This document shows, one piece after another, positions 1 to 27,965 of a stretch of 64,000 nt of DNA. The DNA lies in contig NC_092027.1 of the NCBI RefSeq assembly GCF_042242105.1, positions 3,051,506 to 3,115,505 on the forward strand. The letters run 5' to 3'. A program made the translations under genes and the position numbers. The notes under the pieces were generated by a model. It was not told where the DNA came from and did no database searches. It saw only the letters and a list, made by a program, of their open reading frames with translations. Each line of letters starts with the position of its first letter. Within the stretch, counting starts at the first letter, position 1. The DNA is from Pempheris klunzingeri. Lineage: Eukaryota; Chordata; Actinopteri; Acropomatiformes; Pempheridae.

Positions 1-11149
<11,149 letters not shown>

Positions 11150-11158
11150 GACTGATGA

Positions 11159-11176
11159 CTAGGATGATGTCTTCAT
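11159..11176 (-). promoter_or_regulatory. Short upstream ORF in the cnot3 5' UTR
   Basis: The first coding exon of cnot3 begins after a good acceptor (TTTTCTGCAG ending at 11188) and has 38 nt of 5' UTR. Within that UTR an ATG at 11176 opens a five-codon frame (MKTSS) that stops with TAG at 11159, ten nucleotides before the main ATG at 11149. Such short uORFs often reduce initiation at the main start; that effect is inferred, not shown. Confidence 0.5.
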
Positions 11177-13180
11177 GCCTTCTTTCACTGCAGAAAACAG
11201 ACAAAGACGACATTGATTTATGTGTTCAGTGGCTGATTTAAAACACACTGCTGTAAATGTGATCTTGACGAATGAAGAAAAGAAAAACAGAGACTGATGG
11301 AAAGATAAGAAAGAGGAGGGACTGTGGAGACCATTTTCCTCCTGATTATCATGTAACTGCCCCGCTGAGGTGTCTCTGGGCAGAACACCCAACACCTGCC
11401 TGATGCAGCGGAGCTTCACCTTTACTCTCCAAATTATCCCTGCAGGGATGAACTGTAACTAAAAGAACCGCCCATCCTCCGGTATTCTTATACCTGCTGG
11501 ATTAATCTGTGATGCTCCCTGTAATCCAGGAGTCACTTAAAGTGTTGCACAGTAACTTATTCAGTGTTCCTGCTGTTCAGAAACCTGTCTCATGTGTGTA
11601 CATTTTTCTTAAATTGAGCAGGTCTGCACGTTGCATTTGATGCCCCCATTTCCTCTGCGTCACTATAACACACTTTGGTGTCACACAGCGTGAATATGTG
11701 CATTTTGAGTGCAGCTGCACGGCTGATTTGTGGGTCCTGACACCAAAACCTGACAATAACTGTTGATGTTGACGGTTGATGAACCTGATCTGAAGCTGAC
11801 TTACTTCTCAGGCTGGTTATTGCTATTAGAATATTATTATTAGCTGAGTTTCAGTACAGACAACATATTTATAATATAGCAGGTGAAGCCAAAGCTCGCA
11901 TTGTTAAATGTCTTGACTCAAACAGCTTTGCAAGAACTGTCTGGCAAACTTTTTTGATTTCATTCAGGGTGTATCTGATAAAAGAAAGAGAGAAAACAAG
12001 ATTAAAACCAATGCCGCCCTCCAATAGGTCAATAGGTCCGGGCCTGTTTCAGGCGGAAGCAGAGAGGCAGGAGGTGTGCCACGGAGAGGAAATGTTAATA
12101 AACCTGTGACAACACCGGTGTTACTGATTGCAACAGACATTTCACAAGACAAGATGTTCACCGATAACATCTGCAGAGCGTTCAGTTTGATCTTTAGCGC
12201 GTATTAAAAAAAAAAAAAAATTGGTCGCAGCTTCGGGGGCACTGAAATTCTTTGTAATGGCTTGCAGGGGGCGACTGTGCCGGTTGCAAACAGAAGTCCG
12301 ATTGTATGAAGGTCTGTGAGAAAGTGAGGCCTCTTTTCACTTGATTTATTAGCTCAGTAAACATTTTCCTGATGAGTTTATGGTCTCAGCCGCTAGTTTA
12401 CGGTCTTCTTCTACACAGCAGGATGTTCATTTAGTAAATTATGGTCCCGTTTAGAGGAAAATAACCCATAAAGCAGGCTGGGCTTTGGGACCAGCTCATC
12501 ACTAACCAATTAGACGTCACTTCTAGCTCCAAAACCTCCAGGCTTCAAAACAACAATCCACAAACCAGTGGCTGACGTCATGGACACTCGCTTCATAACT
12601 GCAGCATGTAATGTCCCGCTGAAGTATTAATAACACACTTATGTTTTTTTTAATTTGATAAACATGGGCGCTGAGCAAAACCACTGTGGGGGCGGACGGC
12701 AATCAGTGCACACCCCCAAGCCATGTAACCCCGACTACTGCTAATCAATACCCAGCACCACATCAGCGTAGAAGCCAAAAGGTGTGATCGAGCTCGTTCT
12801 TTCAAACCTGAGTGGACACATTTTTTACTTGTGAAATGTTTTTTTTACCGACAATAGAGCAGAGCAATGACGTGTTCTTGGAAACACAGTCGCAGACCTG
12901 CATCAGTCCCAAACTGGTCTTTGGAGGCTGCTCTCTGTTCTCTGGAGTTATCGGCTGTGATTAATGGCCCTCACATGTCCTTGGGTTGTGTAGAGTTTAA
13001 CAGCATGTTAAGCTCCATCTGTGTGCCCCAGTGAGGTCGGTTAAACGTGTTTTTAAGCGCATGGCGAGGAGGACGTGAGGAGGACGACGTGTTGTCTCAG
13101 CTGTGCGGCACAGACTGGCAGCAGGTCAACAGACAAAGACATTTCTGACCTGAGAGCTACCGTCTATGACACTTTTCTGA

Positions 13181-13236
13181 CATCAACGCATTTTTATTTG
13201 TTTTCCTCCGGGAAAACAAATAAAAATGCGCCTGAT
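13181..13236. repeat. Near-perfect short hairpin (20-bp perfect arms, 4-nt loop)
   Basis: Arms 13187-13206 and 13211-13230 are exact reverse complements, separated by TCCG at 13207-13210. Past a small mismatch bulge, CATCA (13181-13185) and TGATG (13232-13236) can extend the stem to about 25 bp. It sits in the first (5' UTR) intron of cnot3. Confidence 0.85.
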
Positions 13237-13951
13237 GAGCCAACATGTTAATTGTGTTATCATTACCATCCCGAGCCTGCGGCTCCTGATCTGAGGCCTC
13301 GCTGCCAAATGTTAGGCGTCCTGGAACAAGTTTCACCTACATGCTTCCGTTTACTTTTTATTTTGCATGCTGGAGCTGCAGCATGCAAACATACCCAGAA
13401 GACTGTGACTACAATCATAACTACCGAACAAAACACTACTTTTTAGGACGCTAAAACATTAATCAAATGGCAACCCAGTTATGATTGTTTGATAGTTCTT
13501 ATATTTCCAAATATTCTAAAAGCTGCTTTCTGACGTGCAAATTGTACAACTGATTTCTAAATGCTAAATAAAATAAGGTAAATAAAAACACACCGATGCA
13601 GTCGTGATGTTTTGGAAGATTGTGGTTTCAGGTTTTGTAGTTTTAAGTCATTCCTTTTACCTGTATGGTGTTACAAAAAAACCTCACCTGAGGGGCAAAT
13701 ATTTGACATAATGAAGATTTCTTATTTGCCGTCTGTGGGAGTTTGTTTTCTCTCCGTGTGGGAGTGAATTTCAGGAGACGATCTCTCGTGACGAGAGGAG
13801 AAAAGAAAAAAAGAGCCCTGAGATCTTAAGCTGTGCTGACTGTGTGCAAATTGCTGTTGATGCAGGACCGACCACCTGCACGACTGAATTTAACTTTAGA
13901 AACACTGATGTTGCTTAAAAGTCCATCAGAAAATAACTCACAATATGACAT

Positions 13952-13986
<35 letters not shown>
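13952..13986. repeat. (TA)n(CA)n compound microsatellite
   Basis: TA run followed by a short CA run, in the cnot3 5' UTR intron. Confidence 0.95.
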
Positions 13987-13987
<1 letters not shown>

Positions 13988-15168
13988 GCAATTCTACTGT
14001 TGCAACTGTTTGTATAAAATAATATCTCACATATTAAATTACACTAAATTCTGTTGGATTGTTCTTGAGAGCAAAAACTCAGCTGACAGATAAACTTTGC
14101 AGAAACTAATGTACTCTAATACAACAGCCGTGTGAAGTTTGTGCTGCTGAAATGTTTCTAAAAACTGTGCCCACTCCATTTATAACAATAAGGGTGTGTA
14201 ATATCAGACTGGAGCAGTTTTAGCTATTAAGCCTCAGAAATTAAATTAAAGCATTTATGTTTAAGAAGGTTGGATTTATTGTTGGGTTTTAGCTAGCTGT
14301 ATTTAAACTGAGCAATTAAACTAAATTAATTGTCTAGTCTGGTCTTTGTCATGCCTCCTCTCTCCTGTCACTGCTAAAAAAAAAAAAAAAAAAAAGCTAG
14401 AAAATGTCTGAATATATAAATAAATATAAATGTTATCACTGCCTAAGATCTAATAAAACCTCACCCTTCACCACTTTTTAATTGCTCCAAAACACTTTAT
14501 ATTCTATTTCTTGATTATCTATGGTTTGACTGGTGCTGTGTCAGTTTTACACGCTGCTCCTAAAGGCACATTCCGTGAAACTACCGCACAGGTGTGTCCT
14601 CGGAGCTCACCTGCAGGTCCCACTGCTCTGTCTGGGAGTTCACGCGACTTTTGAAGGACTAAAACGGTCTAAATTAGCTTTAGCAGTACTTTTCCAAACA
14701 GGTGCACACATCTGGATCCAGGCCCCCGCTGCCCTGCTCACACACACGTCCACTCAGACCGGATGAGTTCGGAGCCACCGAGCCTTTCCCCGGTGTTTTA
14801 CAGTAAAGTCGGGGCAGCTGGAGCTCGGAGCCATGCGGTGCTCCGGGGGACCGGGGGGACCCGCGTCTGTTAGCCCGGGATGTTTATAAACAATGCGGGC
14901 ATCTTTGGTGCCCGGCAGCACCCGCGGACACCCACATCCGAGCGGGCACGAGAGCGGACTCCTGTCCTCCTGTTACACCGCAGGAGAAGTTTAAAAAACG
15001 GGCTGAAACCCTGAGAGTCGGTCTGTTGTCAGTGTGGAGAGCTGCAGCTTCCCACCGGCTGCGCTATCTGATGTGGGAGACACAATTTGGACAGGGGGAG
15101 AGAGGCAGGGAGAGAAAGGAGGGGGAAGGCGCATAAATCCATCACCTTTGGGTTTGCTACCGAATTAC

Positions 15169-15535
15169 CTGGATTTTTCCGAGTTACGATTCCTTTCCTC
15201 GGTCGCCCCGCTCCGGCAAATCTTCAACGATTTAGTAAAAAGGCTATTTTTCTAAAATAAAAAATGTCAATTCTTCTCGCTAAACAATCACTCCGCACAT
15301 CCAAGATGGCTACCAGGAACACCTCCTCCTCCGATGCCCTGTTGGACAGGAGTCCCGCCCATCTCGGCTGTGATTGGTCCGCTGCGGCTACTCCCGTACT
15401 CCTATTGGTCGAAGCCTGCTTTCCGTCAAGACACGTTGTTTGACAACTTCCTGGATAACTCCCGCTATGATTGGACAGTTTTGGAAAGGTGAAAGGGTAA
15501 ATTGAGTTTTGTTGTACGCATGCGCAGCCTCCTTC
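15169..15535 (-). promoter_or_regulatory. cnot3: cnot3 promoter and non-coding leader exon
   Basis: GC- and CpG-rich sequence spans about 14560-15530. On the minus strand a donor (CCAG|GTAATT) at 15169/15168 would end a leader exon spliced to 11187. Just upstream lies a YY1-like GCCATCTTGG (15301-15310 region). Next come three CCAAT boxes, seen as ATTGG on the plus strand at 15373, 15404 and 15469. A palindromic NRF1-type site (ACGCATGCGCAG) sits at 15515-15526. This is the typical arrangement of a TATA-less housekeeping promoter. The exact transcription start is not visible; about 15290-15310 is my estimate. Confidence 0.6.
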
Positions 15536-17592
15536 TTGAGTTAGCCGCAGGGTGTTCTGGGAAAAAGAGTTCAGTTCTGCTTTATCTCAACAATTTAACA
15601 GCAACACCAAGGATTTGTTTATTAATTATTTGTTTATTTGCTTTTTATTTCATTTTTCAATGACATTTGCTGAAAAATAATATTATTTTTTCAAAATTTT
15701 AAATGTGAAATTAATATGAGGGATTAGGAGGAGGACTTCAAGGCTCTAGTGGAGAGCTTCACAAAATTAAATGGTAAGCAGCTGCTCTCTTCCAAGGTTA
15801 CTTTACTCATTTCATATCTTTATTGATTACCCTGTCATCCTGATTAGCCTAAGAGAAGGCCAGACCTCTTTTATAAAAGTCTTTTATAAAAGTGTCTAAA
15901 TTTGATATTACCATGAATTAATTGCCGGGAAGTCAATTTTTTCACCTTTAGTGTGTTTTCCCTGACAGATCTACAGCAAACATGTTAATTTACTGTTAGT
16001 TAATATATTAAAATCCAGTATGAAGTTTTTTTTTCATGTTTACCTCGATTTTGTACACTTTCCTGCTCCTTTCATCATATTTTTTTTAAACTTATTTTTA
16101 TATTTTGACTCTTCTGAGCTGAACCTTGTGTGTTTTAGTATGAAAACAGACCAGAATAAACTAGATTTCTATCAGACAAGTTGTATTTATTCTATTTGTT
16201 CAGGGGTTAAACATGTGGAGCTCAAAAAACTTGGGATCAGTCATGCAGTCACAAAGAATCTGCTTGTCGTCCATTTTCAGGGTGATTTTATTGTTGTACT
16301 TTCTTGTATATTTATATAAAGGCCCGTTTGGAGACGGCCACTTAGGCTTCACATCCTGTGGTGTGTGCACTTGATCTATATACCAACTCCTGCTAAAATA
16401 AATCTATTAAAAATCTACAACAGGAGTTCTGCAGGAAAAAGGGAAATGTTAAATTCTTCTGTGTCGTGGCCACTGCAGTAACCATGAACGTCCTGCGGCC
16501 TCTTCACTCCTGACTACAGTGTTCTGAACTTTGTTTTAAGAGCCATAATGAAGCTAAATTGGTTTTAAAATCATGGTTTGAGGAGCAGGTTTTATTTTCC
16601 TGTCAGCTACGATCTCACTGTGCATTACTCCTCTTCCACTTGATGGCGCTGCAAGCTGCTCTAAAATACATGATAAAAACTCACTGCACACAGCAGTACT
16701 ACTATTATAGATTAAGTCTTGTTTCTGTGTTTAAGACCTTGATCATAAATGATTCTGTCTCTGTTGCACAGTTTCCTGCCAAGAACATATTAAATGCTTG
16801 AAATGTGAAACAGAGTTTGGTGTCTATCGTGGTGGTTTTACTTCTCAAACTCTCCCTGAAAATGTTCAACTCAACTGTAAAAAAAACAAACACTCCACAC
16901 AATCACACATTTAAAGTCATTTACTTTGTTGGATGATGTAACATTTTAAACCAAACATCTCACAAAAATATAGAACTTAACTTAGTTATTAACAAAATAC
17001 TTTTTTATACGATACATATAACCATGTATGTATTTTACATAACAGGAGGTTGTGTCAAACACAATAAAGCAAATAAATATTTCTCTCTCTCTCTCTTTTG
17101 ATACAAAACAAAAAGGTGAAACCAGAGAGCTGTGAGGAGGTCTGTAAGTATTCCACAGACACGTTCGCTCACTGACGGCTGCTCTAGAAAACGTTTGCAG
17201 GTTTTGAAAAATCGCTCAGAACACTTGAAAAAGAAACGACGTGAAAACTTGCGTTCAAGGACTTTATAATGGACGACATCCTGCGACTTCTAGTTAAAGC
17301 ACGAGTGGATCCCTGAGGTAAAGCAAAAAAAAGGCAAAACTTCAAGTAATTTCGACCTCTAATGAAAATCACAATCTTCAATACAACTGATCAATAGAAG
17401 AAAAGAAAAAAAAACAGCCAACCAGTTCAGAACAAAATCACAAATATAAGAATAAACGAAGCAGCAGGTTGGCAGAAATTTAAATTAATCCAGTAAATTG
17501 GCATCTCAGTCTCATGTTTCTTTAAAGAAAGAAAAAATACAACAAAAAAAAAAAGTCAGTCTACTTGTTACTTGGATCGAACCAGGTCCAGA
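15536..17592. other. Interval between cnot3 promoter and ccdc106 stop; no gene recognised
   Basis: AT-rich sequence. The right part should be ccdc106 3' UTR, since that gene reads leftwards and stops at 17593. I could not pick a convincing polyadenylation signal; AATAAA-type hexamers on the minus strand occur only far away, near 16285 and 16589. The short open frames at 16020-16319 and 16559-16801 resemble nothing I know and have chance-like composition. Confidence 0.5.
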
Positions 17593-21545
<3,953 letters not shown>

Positions 21546-22081
21546 GGCTGAGCACAGGTGATCGATACTGATGAGTAATAACTCACATCGGTTATTATTT
21601 GTCCTCAGCACTTCTGTGTCCGGTTATACTTCTGTAATACAGCCTGCAACGACCCTCACCTGCTGCCCTGCGGCCGGACCACCTCATTTTCAGCAGCAAT
21701 TACCTGATTATAAGTGGCTCCCACAGGTGCTGCGCAGGTCAGCTCGGCTCGCACATGCGCACAACGGCTGCGTCCACTCACCTGGGGATTTTTTTTTTTT
21801 TTTTAAGTTTTATTTTTGTCCAAACTGCATTAAAAAAAAACAAAAAAAAAACACGTTTCACACCCTACAGAGGCTCATAAGTGCTTAACTGAAAAAGTAA
21901 GTAAAAGTCTGGAGGAGTGGAAGCACGGGAAGGGGTTCAAACTTTGACCGGAAACACGTGACAGCTGAGGGCGACACCTAGGCAGGTAAGCGCGGAAGTA
22001 GAGTAAAGAGAGAGAGAGAAAAGGGAGTAAACACAGGCGGTGGATTGAGGTTTTCCGCAGCTGGACGAACAACAATAAGAA
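21546..22081. promoter_or_regulatory. Divergent promoter region between ccdc106 and tmem238
   Basis: ccdc106 starts at 21545 on the minus strand, and the first tmem238 exon probably ends at 22081 on the plus strand (AA|GTGAGTG). In between are an NRF1-like site (GCACATGCGCAC, 21752-21763), a CACGTG E-box at 21955-21960 and an ETS-type CGCGGAAGTA at 21991-22000. No TATA box is evident. A T-run and an A-run at about 21789-21851 separate the NRF1 site from the E-box/ETS cluster, so the two genes may use separate core promoters. Exact starts are inferred. Confidence 0.5.
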
Positions 22082-23132
22082 GTGAGTGAACATGTTTTGT
22101 TTGGCTGGTTTTTCTTCCAGAATGAGGTCACAGTGTTTGGATCGATCCTGAAATATCGATACTTCCGATACCGGATCTTTATGCTCTAAAATCGATTCTC
22201 AAATCAAAATATCGATACTTTTGATACTTCAGTCATTTGAGGTAATGTCCTTAACAGGAACACGGTGAAAAGTAACTAAACTACTGAGATCTTGTCTAAA
22301 TGACACGCGGTTGGTGGGAACTACTTTTTCTTCCGCCCGGGGAACAACAGTGTCAGTGTTGGATGCTGTGTTATTTACATGTTCAGTATTTTCATGTTCA
22401 ATGTTTTAATAATTGTACTCATTTTCTGTTTTTCAGAGAAACACCAGTTTCACATATTTTGTATGATTGTGTCCTCCGTCTGGTTTTTCTATTGTTGTAT
22501 TAACTCGGAGGCCGCTGCCTCAATATACTTCAGAGTTTAAAATAAATAAATAAATAAAGAAATTACTCTGCCTTATATTCTTAAGGAAGCTATGATTTTC
22601 ACACTAATACTAGTTCAACTGATGTGTTGATATTTTTTGGAGTGTGCAGACAGTATAATACAACCTCACTGTCACTCAGAGGTGATTTTTACTGCTGATA
22701 TTTGGGAAATTCTACATATTTTTCTTGTGATCAATGAGCATATTTCTTCAATCCAACTGTCAGAGATGAACATCTGTAGTTGGTATCAGTAAAACAAACG
22801 TATAAGTGACAATTATTTCGAATATATTTGTTAAAAGATCATAGAGAACTGGTATTTTTGCTGAAATTTCCATGCCAGAAACATTTAATTATTTTTTTTA
22901 ATGTTTTATTTTTCATCAGAGTAATTATTTAGATATGATGGACACAAACAAAAAGTGTATTAGCGTCTCTTCCAGTCAGGATAAGGCAGGTTTTATATTA
23001 TTATAAACATCAACGTCATATTTGTATGTTTTTTTAATGTTTTTCGACCTAATATCGCAGCAAAAGGGGTTTTTGTGCAGCAGCAGTCCCTTGACCCCAT
23101 CGGTCCCGTCTTCCCCCCCTCACAGGTGCATT

Positions 23133-24310
23133 ATGGGTCTGTGCGACGGCCTCTCCCACTGTAAACTGGCTCTGGCCTTTGCTGTGTTGATGGATTTACT
23201 GGGAGGAGCCGCTCTGCTGGTGGGAGTCTTCGCCCCGCTGGAGATCAATGGACGGGACTTCGGAGACTTACTGGTTTACACTGGTAGGAAAAGAACCGTC
23301 CCAGACTTAACGTGTCGATGAGTTTCTAATGAATGAGAGGAATTAATTAGTCTCTTTACTGGTGTGTGAAGTTCATCTGGAGGACTGATGAACTGTGTTG
23401 TCATTAACTGACGGAGTCCATCTTCAGTGAAACTCACCCTCACATGTAATATTGTGTAATTACAGGCATTTTTTTTGGTGAGTGGCTTTATTTGCTTTTT
23501 CAAATCTGGAAAAAGCAAAATGTGAAAAACAGTACAGAAGACAGTATCCTATATACGTTCACAATGATACATTCACCAACAGGAGAGCAATTTATTATAT
23601 TTTTAGTTTACAGGATGATAGAAATATGAGTAAAAAGTAAAATCAGTGAGGAAAACATGAAAACCACAGATAGAATAAGTCAAATAACACTAAGTTCATC
23701 ATTGTGTTTACTGTTTTGTGGTTTTAGAGACTCGTGCAGGTGAAACATGATAATATTTCTTCATGTGCTCATGTGCACTCACAAGATCTGCCTCCATAAC
23801 AGCTTGTTCTGTGATCAATCATGTTCAATACGACCACGGTCATTTCAGTTCTGTTTACCAAGCAACATGTGCACAACCTACTCAGGGCCTTACTGTTTTT
23901 ATATAGAGTGTTTTATTTACTACTGATTTCTTATTTATTATGTGTATTTATTTTATTTTATTCTCTTCTTATAGCTTTTTTTCTTTGCTGCTCTCACTTT
24001 TATTCTGTATTTCATTACAAAACCGACTCAGAGAAACACAAAGAATTCAAATGTACCTGATCTTACTCATGCAAATGGTAAATAAACTCTATTCTATTCT
24101 ATTCTGTGCCATAAAACATGTGGGACTGACTAATCTCTCCGTACAGGGGCTCTGTTCGTGCTGATGTCCCTGGCCGGATGGGTGCTGTGGTACAGCGGAA
24201 ACATCGACGGCCTGACGTCCAGGAAGGAGCTCGGACACATCAGCAGCGCCGTCGACCGGCTGGCTCGCAACCTCAGTCGCAAGATCCGCACGTACAGGAG
24301 CCAACGCTGA
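23133..24310 (+). CDS. tmem238: Transmembrane protein 238
   Basis: Two coding exons, 23133-23283 and 24147-24310, joined in phase 1, encode 104 residues. The first coding exon begins after a clear acceptor (CCCCCCCTCACAG ending at 23125), with ATG seven bases in; a non-coding exon is expected near 22000-22081. The protein has two hydrophobic segments, approximately residues 11-33 (LALAFAVLMDLLGGAALLVG) and 49-66 (TGALFVLMSLAGWVLWYSG). They are linked by the family-typical GRDFGDLLVYTGA block and followed by a basic tail ending RKIRTYRSQR. This matches TMEM238, a small two-pass membrane protein of unknown function. Human TMEM238 is longer at both ends. Confidence 0.92.
23990..24110 (+). repeat. 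LINE-type 3' tail in tmem238 intron
   Basis: Ends GGTAAATAAACTCTATTCTA followed by TTCTATTCTG, a tail of tandem TTCTA repeats such as fish non-LTR retrotransposons leave. No coding region remains. Exact left border unknown. Confidence 0.4.
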
Positions 24311-24503
24311 CTTGTGCATCCGTTTTAAAAGTCTGCTGCGGCCTGTGTTTGTCAGCAGCAACATGAGATACAGACACCGAATCAAAGCCTAAATACTGTA
24401 AAGTGTTACAAACATGTCAGAAACATTTCACCGCTGTTACATAATGATGTTTTTCTTCTGTTTAGTGTTGATATTTTTCAGTGTTGGTCTCATGTTGGAT
24501 TTC

Positions 24504-24509
24504 AATAAA
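24504..24509 (+). terminator. tmem238 polyadenylation signal
   Basis: AATAAA 194 bases after the tmem238 stop codon, in the right orientation. It gives a 3' UTR of about 210 bases. Confidence 0.75.
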
Positions 24510-27500
24510 AGCCTTTTTATACATGATTAAAAGAAAACTCTTGTTTTATTACATTTTCAGCAATATTAAGATTAATGCTGTAAAAGTCCTTTAAAAATCG
24601 ACTTTCATACATTTTAATCAAAAACGGATTCAGTAACTGAGTCAGACAAAAATTAATGAGAATTTAAATATTCATACATCACTGCACAATTACTGTATAT
24701 ATAAAGTCATATATCATTCCCATATTACTGAATTAACATGGTGTTTTCCTTTATTATATATCTTATGTTTATTTATTATGTAATATACTCTGTGTTTTAC
24801 TCAGGAACATAAAGAGATTGTCCTTTTTCTCAAAATCTGATTTTGAAGACTTAAAAAATGTTTAGATTTAAAATACATAAAACACAAACATATTTAAAAC
24901 ACTAAATAAAAGAAGAAAATTGTATTAATTAAGATGTTAAGAGGGACAAAAATATAATAAACCTGGCAAATAAACTGCATTTACGTGCACAGTGCAATGC
25001 TACTGTATATTATTATTGTATATTGAATGTACAGCTTTAGAATCTTAGAAACAACCACCTCCATCCTCTGCACACAACATTTGTATTTTTATCTTTTGTT
25101 GGTTTGTTTTCTGAGCTTGTGTCAAACCTTAGAGGTTTAATAAAGGGTCATTTTGCTTTTTCTTATCTTCTATTCAGAGTAAAGGGAGAATATCTGTCCT
25201 CTACTGGTTACTGGCAGGAATCACAACAACATCAGAGGAGCATCACGTCCAGGATGTCACATCGTTAACGTCACAGGAAAAGGACTGAACAGGAGCCGAC
25301 GCAACGTGATGACAACATCTTTCCACGGCACAGACGGTGTGTTTGTTGCTCGGCTGATTAATGAAGACCGCCTGAACTAAAGATTACGGCAACATAAAAA
25401 GAGGAGAGTGAAGAGAGGAGCTGACCTGGCAGCACATCTTCCCTCCCCTAAAGAAAGAAGTTCCCCTCTGACTCGGCTCAGCTAATCTGATTCACCGGTG
25501 ATCTTGTTGTCGAAAACAACATGTCCGGGGTCACACAGTAGTAATGTGGGATTATTAACCTGTTCCTCCACCAACAGACAAGTTAATCCACAAATAAACT
25601 AACCGTAATCAGATCAGACAGAAGAAAATCCCAATTTAAAATAGTTTTGTTGTGTTTGCAGTAAAAGGGAGAAGAGAAGCTTAATAATTAAACTGTTGGT
25701 TTTAGATGAAAAACACTTTAAACACCACAAAACTTTATGATATAAACTTTATATAATTTATCGTGTGTATTCGTATGAAGCAGAAAATGTATCACATTCA
25801 TTAGTGGTTAGTGAATATCTTAAATTTATCATTTATTAAAAAATAACCTTGACAATCCAGAAAGAGGAGGATAAAAGATATTGATTAAAAGATGTATTAT
25901 CACCAGAGGTTATTTGGTGTAATTTATCATCTGTAACCACCCAAAAAGTGCAGATCTTTCCCAGAATGGCTTTAGATTTTAAGTTTTTGGGACTTTTTAA
26001 AATCTAAATTCATCATAAAATTGATATTTGCACACAAATATATATATAAACTTTTAATGTGAGCTTCCAGCCAAATAATGAAAACTGGTATCAGATGAAT
26101 CAGATGAATGTTTCTCTCCAGCATCCTTGTGTTTGTTAAACTCTGTTGGATTCACTTAAAACGTCTCAGATCTAATCTCTGTTCTAACTTGACTTGTTTT
26201 CCTCCATCTGACAGCTCAGCCGACGTCACCTGAGTTGCCCTGATATGTTAAACCCCCCCCATGTGCTAATCCACTTGATTAAATCTGGACGATTATTTGC
26301 CCCCACTTGTGTTTTTGGTCCAGACTCAGGTCTTCCGTCGCTGACCACCATCATCGGCGTTCCTCGACAGCTCCGTGTGAACCCCCCACGGCTGAATGAA
26401 CGCACCGTGACAGAGGCGTTCCCCTGCAGACGGTCTCTGTGCAGCTGGTAATGGGATTATGAGCGCACTTAGCATGATTTCACTGGACCTGATTTGAATC
26501 CTGGCAGGTGAAGTCAGGTCGTCTTCTTTTAGCTCAAGATGAGATGCTCATCCCGTCTTATGCTCACCAGGAAGATGAAGATGTATTTTAAATGATTGTT
26601 TACCTGACAAATAATCACCGCATTAATGTTGTGCAGCCACTAAAACTGTATCTGGCTAAAACCCAGAGGTGTCAGATTAGTTAGGACACACTCACATGAG
26701 TCTTTATTAGAACAAGAAGCTTTTGAAATGCCAAGAAAATCAGTGTCGTTGTGGTTTTTTGGCTCTTTCAAAGCAGCCAAAATCAACATTTTCCTATTAG
26801 CAGTAGATCACATCAGTGTGTAATGTGGAAGGTGTCACTCGTGAGTTCATTCTAGCGTCTTTCGGCTCTTTGTTTTGGTTCTCCATCGGCTGTTTCCAGT
26901 GAAAACTACCAGCACAACACCAGAAAAGAGCCAGACAACAGATCTGACTCCCTCTGCTCCCTTAACGTCTGGGGCTGTGGTCAACCAAAGAAAATCTTGA
27001 CTGGTTGACTGAAATTACACCTGATTATCAACCAGCCGATTGATCGACGGTGCCGTTACGGAGAGTTTTCAGGGCCGAGATGAGAAGTTGAACAAACAGA
27101 CGCAGAACAAGGGTTGAGCTTCACGTTGGCTGAGTTCATTCTTCAGCCGACGACGAATCCACGAGACGGCCTGAATGAAGTAAAGAACCTCTCAGCCTCC
27201 TTTAACATCAACATACTTATCAGATACGCTAACAGTATAAAGTTTGTGGTCTAACTACTAACAATATGTGTGTGTGTGTTTTCTTCGTCTGCTCGATGTT
27301 TTTCTTCTTGCGCTCTCTCTCTTATCAGTCCATCCAGGGCGATTGTCCGACCAATGAGAGTCTGGTTCGGACAGCGACGCAGTGACCAGCCAACCAGAAG
27401 ATTGGTCAGGCCTTGTGTCTACGCTGGCAGCCATGATGCCCATTAATTAGGGTGTTTAGATTGAATTTTCCTTTTCTGGCAATACGATCCTGAGGTCGGG

Positions 27501-27965
27501 CCAAGGCGCTTTGATAATGCTTATCAGCCACAGATTTTCCGTTCCCTGTCTGCTTTGCATTGCTGCCAAATCCTCCTTACACCGTCTAACATCAGTACCT
27601 TTACTGCTGCTGTCTCTATCTCCTTCTGTCCCTCCATTTTAATCCACCCCCTCCTTTCAATCTAAGGATTCCCCTTCCTAGAAGTCTAAACCAGGTTGTG
27701 GGTTAAGGGTGAGATTGCAGCAGGGAAAGGTTTGTCTCAAGAGCCAAGGACGAAAACTGCTAATCCAATAAATCCACACTCTTTAGTATTTGTAGCCTGA
27801 GGGGAAAACGAACACATGAAGTCCAACACAGCGAGAATCAATCTTCAAAAGGCAGCCGGACATAAAAACCAGAACACAGAACAAATAGAACAAAAAAAAA
27901 AAAGGTCTATGCTGTAAAAAGCCTGTTAATAAAAACAAAATGTCTCAAAGCGGGGGGGGGGGGGG

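Noticed and set aside
21785-21855. T16...A10 runs as ends of a processed retrocopy
   Set aside because: No gene-like sequence between or beside the runs.
23276-23518. Minus-strand frame opposite tmem238 exon 1
   Set aside because: Antisense to a well-supported exon and intron; no family resemblance.
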